Shown in pieces: positions 36,401 to 48,400 of a DNA stretch of 64,000 nt; within the stretch, counting starts at the first letter, position 1, and the number at the start of each line of letters is the position of its first letter. The stretch spans positions 286,514 through 350,513 of the forward strand of contig VWZW01007303.1 in the NCBI GenBank assembly GCA_013397115.1, written 5' to 3'. The notes below the pieces were generated by a model. The model was not told the DNA's origin and did no database searches. It saw nothing but the letters and a program-made list of their open reading frames with translations. Origin of the DNA: Edolisoma coerulescens. Its lineage: Eukaryota > Chordata > Aves > Passeriformes > Campephagidae. The position numbers were made by a program, and so were the translations under genes.

Positions 36401-39400
36401 AGGAAGTCAAGCATTAATACTGTTGGTTCTCATTTTTAACTTTAAGATGTTCATCTCAACAAGCAGTTTGTAACATCATTTTGAAATTGGTGGCTGCTGG
36501 CGGGTTGGGATTTTTTTAATCCAGCAGAATCATTGCTGGAAGAATAAAGTGATTACAGGCATTGGTTCTCTTCAGAACTGTGAGTGATGCATTGCTTTGT
36601 CTCAGGATTCTGACAACCCAGACCTGCGGGATCGTGGCTACATCTACTGGCGCCTTCTTTCCACGGATCCAGTGACTGCCAAGGAAGTGGTGCTCTCAGA
36701 AAAGCCCCTGATTTCTGAGGAGACTGATCTGATTGAGCCAACCCTGCTGGATGAGCTGATCTGCCACATTGGGTCTCTGGCTTCCGTGTACCACAAACCA
36801 CCCAACGCTTTCGTGGAGGGGAGCCACGGGATCCACCGCAAGCACCTGCCAATCCACCATGGGAGGTGAGCCCAGGCAGCCCTGGGGATCATGGGCAGGG
36901 TTGGTTGTTTCTTTCTAGCAAACAGTCCAAAAGATGCCAAGATCCTTTAGAACACCCTAGTGGGATTTTATTGATAGTTTGCAGGTCATCCAAGGGGCTG
37001 TTTCATGCAGAATGTGATCCTGGGTATGGAGTTTCCGAGTTCCTGGGTCAGAAGACACAGGAAGTATCAAAGTTCCTGTGCGAGGAGAAGCTGTGATGTT
37101 TTTTGATGAGACATTGGTTTTAAGTGCTCTTGACGTGAATTTGAGTAGAAAAGCAGAAGCTTTGGATGAGTGGTGCAAGGAGGACTAGAGTGAGAACAGG
37201 CATCTTTCAGAAGATGATTTTGTAGGAGCTTTGCTTCAGCAGCAGCGCAGCTTTACGAGCCTGTCTCCTGGAATGCAGTGTCACTTTCCTGGAACAGGCA
37301 AGCACAGGGATCCTTCACTGCTGGAACGTGAAATGGAGGCGGATTGGTGAAACTCCCTTTCTCCCTTGGTGCCTGTAAAGCAAGGGAAGTGCAAAAGCCA
37401 TCTAAGCCCTGTCACTGTTGGGGCTTAAAAGAAAAGGAGTAGACTGACATGGGTCTGTCTGACCTTTGGGAGGTGGGGGAAATGCTTTGGCTCATTGCCT
37501 GGTGCTTTAATGCCTCCCTGGGATCAGAGTTCTGGCAGCAGGTCAGTTCTGCAAGAGCAGGCAGTGCCTCAGTCCCAGCTGGGGCTGTGTTGCTGTTGGG
37601 CCTGTTCCCATGGTCCCTCATTCAGGTGAGCAGTTTGCTATTTTCCCTAATGGTATTAATTACAAAAATGAGTGTATTTTGCAGCAAGAGGCAGAGTAGC
37701 CAGGCTTACCTCTTAATAATATTCCCAAAGTGACATTTGGAGTGCTATTTTTTGCTGTTGCACTGATAAATCAGTGTGCGATGCTGCTTCTTTGCTATTT
37801 TCTGACACCACTTCTCTGCTATTCTTAGCAACTAAAGCTATTTCTGTGGTGGCTGGCTTTGGGAAGCTGAGTTGTTTTCTCCCTGCCTATGAAATCAAGT
37901 CTGGCTGCACTGACCCAGAATCAGCAAGCACAAATCTACCAGTTGGACAGGAAAAGCAGTGGCCACTTTCCTACCTCTCCTAATCAAAGATTTGTCTCAA
38001 AATGAGCTGGGGTAGCTTTGGGTTTTGGTGTTACCAGCCTTCCTGTACACTGTTGTTCCAGGTCACTGCAGAAAATAGCATTTTAGGGGATTTAGCTCAG
38101 AGAATTCAGCTTTTTGAAGGAGCAGTTTATGAGCTTCTTGCATGTACTCTGTATGTGCTTGACTCTCATTGCTCATGCTCAGTCTGCTGACCTTAAATAT
38201 TTTCTGACTTTGGCAGAACTATTGCTTCAAAAAAAAAACCCAAAAAACAAATCTCCAGGCCTCAGTCAGCAGTGGCAAGCTGGGGGAAGGTCTGAGGGGT
38301 GCTCAGCAGAGCTTGCTGCACACTGATCACGCTGATGCAGTGGTAAATGAAAGAAAAGAATTAATTTAATAGTTAACTTCTTCTCCAGGCTTCTCTGATG
38401 GGAGCTCACCTCAAGAGGCCCCATTATTGGGGTTTTCTGCATCAGTTTAAGGCAAGTTAAAGGTGTCCAGTGAAAGATAAGTCCAAACAGTGAGGTGAGG
38501 TGATTTTCTGTGCGACTCCTGCACTCCAGTGACCATTCTGGTGGCTGACCCGTGTGGTAGAGACTGATGGCACTGTGAGAGAGGGGGATGGGGAGATGTC
38601 CACAGTGAATCTGATTTAAGAGGATCAGGACAGCGTTGCCTTGAGTGGTGCTTCCCTGGGTACAACCTAGGAGGAGTTCTGGTTGGCAGAACACACTTAG
38701 ATGGCGTTTTGATTCATTTATTTTTCATTCAGAGCACTGTAGGACAGGTTTCTTGCAGCTCTCAGCTGATGGGCAGAGCCATTGAACAGCTCACAGATGG
38801 TGAAATGTTCCTGCCTCTTCAGTGAGCCCAAGTGTCACAGAGCTGCAGATGTATCCCGAGGGATGGGGAGAAATCTGATTGCTTGGCAGTGTTTCCTCCT
38901 GTGGTGGCTCCCACCACCCCTGCTCAGCTGTAATTCAGCTGGGAAATTTGGGGAGATGTTAAAAGGGCTCCTGGGAGAAGCAAATCTGGTTTGACTTGGG
39001 CAGGAGTCTCCATTTCCTTATTTCTCAAGTGGCTACAGGAAATTTTTGATTTTGGTTCAGGCTGTGCATCCCTTGTGACTCCAACACCTGGGAACTGCTG
39101 GGGGCTGAACTCAGAGGACCAAATCTCCAATTCCCACAGCCAAACCCAAAACTGTAAGGGGGAAATAAATCTTGTATCAAGTCTTTTTGCCCTTTTTAAC
39201 CCACATATTCTTTATTAATTTCTTTTCTTTCAAAGAAAATGCAAAGTTGTTTATAGGAACCTCTTTAAAGAGACCCATTCTCCACAAATGGAAGCTTTGG
39301 GGTTTTGCTTTTTTAAAACAAACCCACTTAGCTTTGTCCTTTCCTAATTTCTTGTTGGGCTTTGGGGCAGCAGCAGTTACACAAGACACGGAGGGATTTC

Positions 39401-42400
39401 TGTGTCTCCATCAGGAGAAGGATGAGTAAGTGTTGAAGGGGTGGAGTGTTAGAGGGATTATATCCTGGGAAGGAACCAAGTGGTTTGTGCTGTGCCTCTC
39501 TCGGAGAGGCTGTTCCTGTTCCCAGGCTGGGGGTGGGAGTGGATCACAGTCACCACCTCTCCTCAGGAATGCTTCAGTGAGCAGTTCAGCACACTCAGCA
39601 CTCTCCCTGCTGAAGGCAGCAGCAGAAAGGACAGCTAATATTAGTGCTATTGGGGCTCTGAAGCTTTTAATGCAAAGAAGCTTTCAACCCCTTCCTGCTG
39701 CTGCCTGGTAACTAATTCATTCTGCACTCCTTATGCTCCATCTTTTCCTCCTGGCACTGGAATTGGGAGCAGCTTATACTCTCAATCTTTCCCCTCAATA
39801 GCTGAATAAGGATAAGAGAATTTTGGCTACTCAGAATCAGGAGCTGCAGTGCTTGCAGAACAGCCCCAGTGTTAAACACCTTGTCAGGACACTAATTCTC
39901 CCAGCAATTGTGAGCAGTTACCTGCTGGCTGCAGGAACATGAGCCAGAAATCATTTTATCAGTTACTACCTGAAACAGGATATAAAATGGGCTTTAATTA
40001 TCTAAAATATGAGCATCTCTGGATTTAAAGAATAAATACATTGTAGTGAGTTCTCCGGGAGCTACAGTTATTTTTTTTTTACCCTCTCCTTGTTATCAAA
40101 TTCAGTGACAAGTGAATATAAAAGATATAAAAGGTAGCCAGACTGCATATGATGATGGATTTTAGAAGCTGCATAATGAGTGTTTCTAGACTAGTAATTA
40201 GCATGCCTACTAACTCAGGGGAAAGGAAATTATTGATAGAAGGGAGGAATCAATTTTAGATTGAGTTTTTCAATTAGAAAAGACGGATGGACCTTGCTGC
40301 TGGTCAGGAGAAGGTGATTAATCTAGATCTGAGGGAAGTGGTGGAGTTTGCACTGGTTAGAGTAAAGGCTCAAGGGTTTTATCAGTGTTAGATCTCTGAG
40401 GAAATCTGGATTATTTATTTTTCCCCGTGTTTTCATGTCATTCTCAGGCCCAGTGGGCTGAAAATCATCTCTGTGGGTTTATTCTGAGGTAGGAAATGCT
40501 TCTTTTCAGTCCTGTAGCCCACGTGGTCCCCATGGCTCTCTGTTTTGGAGGGGGTCTGTGGTTCTCAGGGTGGGTAGGATTCACCCCTTGCAAGATTCCC
40601 TTTGCTGGGCTGAAAACCATGTACAGTGCAGGGAAAATCTTTGTGCTCAAAGTGGTGAAGAGCCACGTGCCACAACCCTGCCTGCTGCAGGACAGTGGCC
40701 ACAGCAGCTGCTGGGACCCTCTTTTGCCTGGCTGCTGCTGCTGAGCTACCTCTGGCTGTGTTTCCCCATGCTGGGAACCTGGAACTGGTGACCAAAGGTG
40801 ACTGATACTTGTCTTTTCTGCTTCTTGTTCTGCCCCCACAGCACTGATGCTGGTGACAGCCCCGTGGGCACCACGACCACCACAAACCTGGAGCAGCCAC
40901 AGGTCATCCCCTCCCAGGGTGACCTCCTGGGGGACCTCCTCAACCTGGACCTGGGGCCCCCTGTGAATGTGCCCCAGGTGTCCTCCATGCAGATGGGTGC
41001 TGTGGACCTGCTGGGAGGAGGGCTGGACAGCTTGGTAAGCAGCACATCCTCTGTAGCTGATGGGAGATAATTGGAGCTGTGCTTATCTCTGCAAAGCCTT
41101 GATCATTTGTGCTTTTGCTGCTCAGTGAGCTGAGCTCCCAGTGCTGAGTCCTGAAACTCCAGGAGGATTTAACCAGAGTTATTGTACCAACTTTCAGCAG
41201 GCTTTTCCTGCTCTACAGTGAATGGTGCTGCATGCTGTAGAATCCCCATGGTCAGTGGATATATTTGTTCTGTGCTTTTTCTGTCTGCAGAAGAAAACCA
41301 GAAAGTTGCTTTAAGGATGTAAAAGTGTTTCACTGCTTTCTATTTAAATCAGGCTCCCTTTCAAGAAGGCATTTATTCCACCCAGTTCCCAGCCCTCCTG
41401 CATTTCAGTGCTAAAGCTCTCAGGCTGTAACCCTGTGCCTCCCCATTTGTGTATTCTCCAGAGCATGTCAGGGTTTAATATCGGTGACATTTTAATTGCA
41501 GTGAGGTCAAGAGGGAGCTCTCTCTGCAGTCCTCCCTGTGCCAGGGCTGCTCACAAGGCACCTGCCCTGGCACTAACAGGGTCAGGCTCCAGTGGGAGCA
41601 GTCACACCTCCCTTCTGCTCTGGGGAGTGAGCTGGGCAGGAGCTGCAGTGAGAGAATCACTGAGCCAGGAGCCAGCAGCAGGGGAGAGGTCAGTGCTGTG
41701 GTTTTTAGGCTGGTGGCAGCCAAGCAGTGAGGAGTGGTGACTGTAAGGATCAGCCTGGGAGCTGTTCCCGAGGCAGGGAGCACAGCACACAGATCCCCAG
41801 CTCCCTGCTCCCCACAGGGGTGAGAAGCACTCCTAGGTGTATTTGCACCATGTAAATCAAGTAAGACTGCCCCAGTGGACGTAGCTGGGTGATTTTCAGA
41901 CCTGCAGTGGGTTTGTCTTACTTGAGGTTTGGTTTGTGATGGGTTGGGCTGGGTTATCTCTGCCTGATTTAGGTGCACTTTCAATTCTGAGTCAAGCTCT
42001 GAATAACAGAGGTAGGAGGCAGCTGGATGAACCTCAATTCAACAAATCCTTATCTGTCAAATATATATTTTTTTAAGCTGCCATAAAATTATTAAAGCAA
42101 ATATTAAACCCATTTCCAGCTCCAGTGTTTCATGGGCTAATGAGCTGGAAACAACCTAACCCTCAATGGCACTGGCACTCCCAGAGGTCAGAGGTGCTGT
42201 GGGCTCTGCACTCTCCAACCTGAGGTTTGTTTGGTTAGCAAGGACACTGCTCTTACTGGGGATTAGCAAAATGGTCAAGCTGGACTTGCTGGGAAAGCAG
42301 GCAGTGAGCCCAGAGCAGTGACCTGTGCAGCCTTTCCCTGCACTGCAAGACGTGCACCTGGGACTGGGAATTAAAGCACTGCAGAAGGTGGTGCTGCCTG

Positions 42401-45400
42401 TGGTGCCACAGAATGGTTTGCACTTAAATTCCTCTGTGCTGCCTTCCAGGCCTCTCACCGTAACCCTTTGTTTCTCATTAGTGTCACACAAATAAATGGA
42501 CACAGTAGAACTAAAACTTGGTTTTGGGAGAAGAGCTGTCTCGCAGCTGGCATTAATGGGCTTAATTTAGTGACCTGTTTTGACAGTGGAGCTGTTAGTT
42601 GAAATGGTACCAGGCTTTTACTTAATATTTTTCTCAAGCCTTAAGTACCTCCGTGGGGTTATGGAGTGTGATCTGAGAAAATGATCCTGTCTGGATGGGG
42701 AGTAGCTGTGCCTGGGGCTGCGTGGCCAGCGCCCTCTCGGCTGAGTAGATGGGGAAGCACTAAAAACAAATTGTGAATCCTGGTGTGGTTTTTGAAGGTG
42801 GATGCTTTCTATTGGAGTGCTGTTGCATCAAAGCTCCAGCTTTTCCTTCCCCTGCTCAGTCTCTTTTCTCAGGTAACAAGTGACAGGATAAGAGGAAATG
42901 GCCTCTGCTTGTGCCAGGGGAGGTTTAAATTGAATATTAGGGAATCTGTCTTCACCAAAAGGGTTTTCAAGCACTGTCCAGGGCAGTGGTGGGGTCACTT
43001 AAAAATCGTGTCGTTTTGGCACTTGGGGACAGGGTTTAGTGTTGGCCTTGGCAGTGCTGGGGGAATGCTGTGGAGGTCTTTTCCAACCTAAATGACTCTA
43101 GGATAATAAGCCTAATTAGTGAGTGAATGTGATCTGTGTGTTTGTTTGTTGCTGTGGGCATGTGTTTAACAAGTCTCACGCTGGGTTAACTCTAACCTGG
43201 TATTACCCAAATTGCTGGGAAGTGTCCTGGGCTGCCGGGCTTGCCAAGAGGATTGGCATTTGGATCTCAGGCTGATATTAAACCACATTTATGCCGTGCC
43301 AAAAGCAGTCTCAAACTGCAGATCCCACAGGCCTGATTTCTGTGTGTGGGGAGGAGGTGAGACACATCCCAGTGTGCCCCTTGAAGAAGGGCTGAGCTCT
43401 TCACCCTTCGCCAGGGATAAGAAACACCTGGGGGCCAGCAATGCCTGCATTGTTCTGCTTTGAAATTTCTCTTTCTGATACTCCTTGAGGTTTTTTTAAT
43501 GCATTTCTTCCCCTGCTTTGTTGGGCAGACCAAGGCTGCACACTCTGTGATGGTGACACAGTCCTGGGAGTGCCTCAAAGGCAGCTGCAGGTCTGGAAGA
43601 GGCTGCTGGCAGGATCTCAGCCAGTTTGTCACACCCACTCAGTGGCATCTGTTTGTCCCCTCTTCTACCCCCTTGTCTTTGGAGGGGTGTCTCATCAGAG
43701 GGATGTTGTTGCAGTGAAAGTCCCAGTGGGACTAACCCAGACAGACCAACAGCAGCGTTGACTTCCATGGAAAATGTCATTCTACATTTCCATTTCTTAA
43801 ACCGTGGGGTTTTATTTTAATTCCAGGCATTTAAATAGAGACTGAGTGGTGTAAAACCACATAAACACCAAATTAATATTGTTCATTTGAATTGTCCTCA
43901 GCATTGCTAGATATTTATCCCCATGACCAGTGAGACTCCAGCTGCTTGAGAGGTTAATTTCTTTAGTGAGTAAATCTTATTTTATCTCCATAGTGAGTTG
44001 TGTAATTGGTATGAAATGTAACGTGCACGCACAGATGCTGAGCATGTGTTAACAATTAAAAAGAGGAGAAAAAGGACCTCTGGTACAAGAGCATTGTTTA
44101 TAAGCAGAGCAGACTTGCTGTAGGACTTAAGGAGAGCTGTTTTCTAGGGAACAGGTTGTGCCCCAGTTTGCCACCATGGGCAGATCTTGTTCTTCTCTGC
44201 TCACTTTTCGTTTTCTATAAAATGGTGACTAAGCCCACTTTACAGAACTATTTGGGATCTCCAGCTCCACAGTGTAAAGTAGACATAGCAGTCACTAATG
44301 GGGGAGAAACTAAACTTCTGGGACAGCAGAGTGCTGGGTGCAGAGCTGTGCATCCCAAGAGCTGGAGTTTGATGCTTTTTTCCCCTCAAGTGGCTGAATT
44401 TCCTGCAGGTTGCAGTCACTCTCCCCAGTCCTGTGCAATGGTGCAGTGCTTTGCAGGATGTCTGTCTGTGCTGACACGATATTTTTGCCTTTAAACCTTG
44501 TTGTGTGTTCATTTGTTCTGCAAATCCAGGGAGCACGAGAGCTCTGCGGGCACACTGTGCTTCCTGGGAGCCCCTGCATTCAATGGGAGCAGGGCACAGT
44601 GGCCAGGAGCCAGGAAGGCTGGCTTGAAATCCGGGGGCAGAGCAGTAAATCTGCAGGAATGGACAGGCTTGGATTGTCTGTTATGTAAGGATTTTATTTA
44701 GTACTCCAGCCACTCATCTACAAGAATGTTACTGATTCGAGACTGGCAGCTGGTCAGGTTGATTTATGTCCTAACTAAAAAGCTGTTTGATAAACACTGA
44801 ATATCCCCAGTTTTCTGTAATACCTGGGCTGGTTTGGGCTGTTCCAGGTGGGGCTGTGCCTGATTAGCCTGCATTTAGGGGGGTCTGACCCAAAGGGTCT
44901 TTTCCACACGATTCAGGGCTGTGTCCCACCACTGCAGTGGGATGGAGGGTGGGAGCTGAGCTCCAGCTCATCCCGAGCTCCAGGCACCATATGCTTGGCA
45001 GCCTGGGAAGAAACCCCTGTTCCAGCAGTCTGAAGTGCCTGCCTCATCCCAAAGGCTGTGAGCAGGGGCTGCTGGTGTCCCTCCCTCCCTGTCTGACTGC
45101 TTTCAAGTAGAGAATTCAGTCTGGCCTCAAGGGACAACACCCTGGAATGTTGGGGTTGATTAGGGACTCACCAATGTTTTATAAAAAAGCCCCAAAGTGA
45201 CCTCCAGTCTGCCCTGGCTGCCACATTCCTCTCCTGGCTCTGCAAGTGACTTGCTGTGTATAATCTTAGGAAAATTACCTCATTTACCTTTTCCTGGAAC
45301 TGCAGTGTGAGAGTGTCTGTGCCAGGTCAGCCCCAGCATCCATTTATGCAGTGGATGTGATGCTTTCCCAGAGTGCTCCTCCAGCCTTTGACAAGGAGCT

Positions 45401-48400
45401 GAGTGACTCCTTTCATCTGGGCTGTTGAGGTTTGATGAGCTACAAAGGAATCTGTTAAGATTCCTGACAAAGGACACATGTCCATTGCTGGGGCAGGGCT
45501 GGTGTGGAAAAGGAGCTATTTTGGTGGGTTACTCATTCATATCTGATTCAAAGCTGTTGTAGCAGTCACAGGACTGCTAGAGCTTTGTGAGCTGATTGGT
45601 TTTTTACTCTTTGGAGAATGAAAACGGTTAGGACTCAGTTTTGCTTGCTGATGGAAATCACTCAGCAGGGTAAAGCATTAGCAGCAAGTGCAGTGAAACT
45701 GGTGACCATGGTATTGGCAGTGTGACCTGTCCTCCAGCAGCTTTGACACAGCTGTCCCTGCTTTGGAGAGCAGCCCTTCTGCTCTGCAAGCCTGGCTTGG
45801 TGTGCAAACACGTGGAATAGGCAGCAAACAAGGCAGTGAAATGCCTCTGTGTGAGCCACAGTGGTGTCTGCAGTGAGAGCCCTGCAGCCCGTGCACGGTC
45901 TGTCCTGCAGTCAGGGCTCTCTGGCAGGATTAGCCTGCATCAGAAGGGCTGCCAGCAGCCCTGCTCTCAGCATCTCCCCCCGTCCCTGGCAGGTAAATGC
46001 CTTGTGTTCCTTGCTGCCGTGTTACTGAGTGCAGGCAGCACCTTGAGCTGCGGTGCTTGACTCCTGATTTGTGGTGTGAGGGAGCGAGGAGGCAGCAATT
46101 GGCCCCTGTTAACCCATGAATTGTGGGCCACAAAATGCACAGCTGCCCTGGAAGCCCTGATTATGCTGTGGACACACAAGGCAAGGCAGTTGCTGAAGCA
46201 GTGGTTGTTGAAGCTTCTGTCCCTGGCTCCACCCTCTCAGTTATTTTTTGGTGCTCCAAAAGCCTCACGTCATTTTGCAGAAGTGATTGTAGCCCCTCAG
46301 GATCACATGAACACTTCAGCAGAGTCACTTCATTACAAGCTGCTGTTAAGATGCAAATAAACCCTCCTAATGCAGTAACTCCAGCACTGCTACACTTCAT
46401 AAGTCAGCATAACTGCTTCCACAGGGCTGGAATTGCAGGGCAAAGGCTCTCCAACTGCAGAGCAGCTGCGGCGCCGTCCAAGCCAACTTGTGCAAAGTAA
46501 AGGTGCTGATGCAGTTTGAGAAGAGGTGATGGCACTGGTTTTATTGATGCAGGATTGAGCCCAGACTCTTCTTTAAACCCATGTGGCTGTTTGGGTGCTG
46601 TTATGGCAGGATAGGTTTGGAGGGAATAAAGAGAATTCCTGTTTGAAGAACTTTTATACGTTTGGGGGCTGAGACTCCCTGTTCATCCTCTGCTCATCTC
46701 CTGAAGCTGGCAGCTCTTAATCCTGGGCAGAGGCTTTGTGCTCTTCAGCAAGAGGCAGAGGTGCCAACGTTGGGATCCAGATCAGGGGTTTGCAGTGCCT
46801 CGAATTCCCTTGGACCATCCAGAGCCAGCCCTTGTCCACCCACCTTCACAGTGAGCGTTTCAGCCCGGGGGGTGCTGACAGCTGTATTAACGTGCTCCTC
46901 TCCTCTGTGGGGCTGTTGCTGACTCTCCTGTAAGGCAGGTCCAGGCTGTCCTTCTAGTAGGAGTGTCTGTGTGCCCATGAGAGAAATGGAAATGGTTAAC
47001 CAGAGCTGCTAGTCCTGGGGAATTGCTTCAGCAGCACTTATGCCTGACTAATATCTGTTTCTTTCCTTCTGCACTCTGCCTGTCACTCCAGATGGGAGAG
47101 GACACTCCGTGGGTAATTGGTTCCTGTTCCCTCTGTCTTCCTCCTTCCCTCTTACTCACACACATCACTGCTACCGTCTCTTCCATCATTCTGAGTTTGG
47201 AATAAAGTTATGATTTGGGCATCTCGCAGGAGGAGAAACAGACGTGGAGTTCCTGAATGGGGAACACGTCGGTGCCATGGGAGGGTGACAGGCAAGAAAA
47301 ACAGAAAAAGAGACTTTGTGCTGCTGCAAAGGGAAGTGCAGCCTGGATCTGATGAGGAACTGATCAGTTCTTTATTAACTTCCCCCCTTTAACTTCTGGT
47401 GCAGCAGAAATGCTGTCACTTCTCTCTTCACTCCGGGCAGAGCCAGCTCTGCCTGTAGGGACATGGAGGAGCTGCAGCTCCTTGGCGCTGGCTCTGGAGC
47501 ACATCTGCAGTGCTTGGGCCCGAGCACAGGAGCCAGGAGAGGCTCAGGCTGTGCTCTGCAGAGCCCTCCAGCCACTAAAGAGGGGCTGCAGCAGCTCAGA
47601 GCTTCCTGGCATTGGAAAGACATGTTGGGTCCAATCTGGAAATGCACAGGGGCTCGTGGTAAATTCTCTGAGCCAGTCAGGGTTTTTTTCCCTCCTTATG
47701 AGAGCTGGAGTCTTAACTCAAGCAATAAATCCAAATTCTGCTTTCAGAATTTCAGGCCCCAAGGCCTGAAATTGAGGAGAAATGGAAGACCTGTGGATAG
47801 CTTGAGGAACCCCAATATGTCATTCCCTGTCCCTCGTAGCCAGTATCAGTGTACGAGCTGCTTCGAGGTTGGGCTCCTACCTTGCAGCTCCTTCTGATGA
47901 GTGTAGTAGGAAATGGTAGAATAGTTAACATCTGGCTTGATTATGCAGAATTATTCAGTCATTTCCATAATACCCTTTGTAAAATGCTTGCTGCTTGATA
48001 AACCAGCCTTTCTGCTGCTGCAGACAACAGTAGCAGAAATCCTCTGTGCACACAATAATATCTGGAAATGAACTGGATTTTTTCTTTTCCCCTGGACTTC
48101 GCTGCCTGTCAGTGTAAAGCGTGAAGTTCATCTGCATGCAAGGCTATGAATACGGATGAGGTGTAATAGTTACATTTATTACTCCTCAGTGAGCCAGTAA
48201 CAAGATGTAAATGATCTGATGTATTAATCTAAACCGTGGCTTGGCTTAGAGAGCAGTCAATAGAACAAAACTCTGCTCTGTCAGGCTGTTTCTGTGGGGG
48301 AGACTTGACAGTGTAATAAGCCTTATTTTATAAGCTCGATATTAATTGGATTTGCATCCTCTGGCTGGCTTCCTTTGGTCTCTGACTGATCCTTCTTTTG

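Noticed and set aside
40141..40215. C/D-box snoRNA suggested by atgatgatgg
   Set aside because: No D box (CTGA) at suitable spacing and no terminal stem.
41475..41984. 169-codon minus-strand frame as a gene
   Set aside because: Low-complexity composition typical of a GC-rich intron and no family resemblance.
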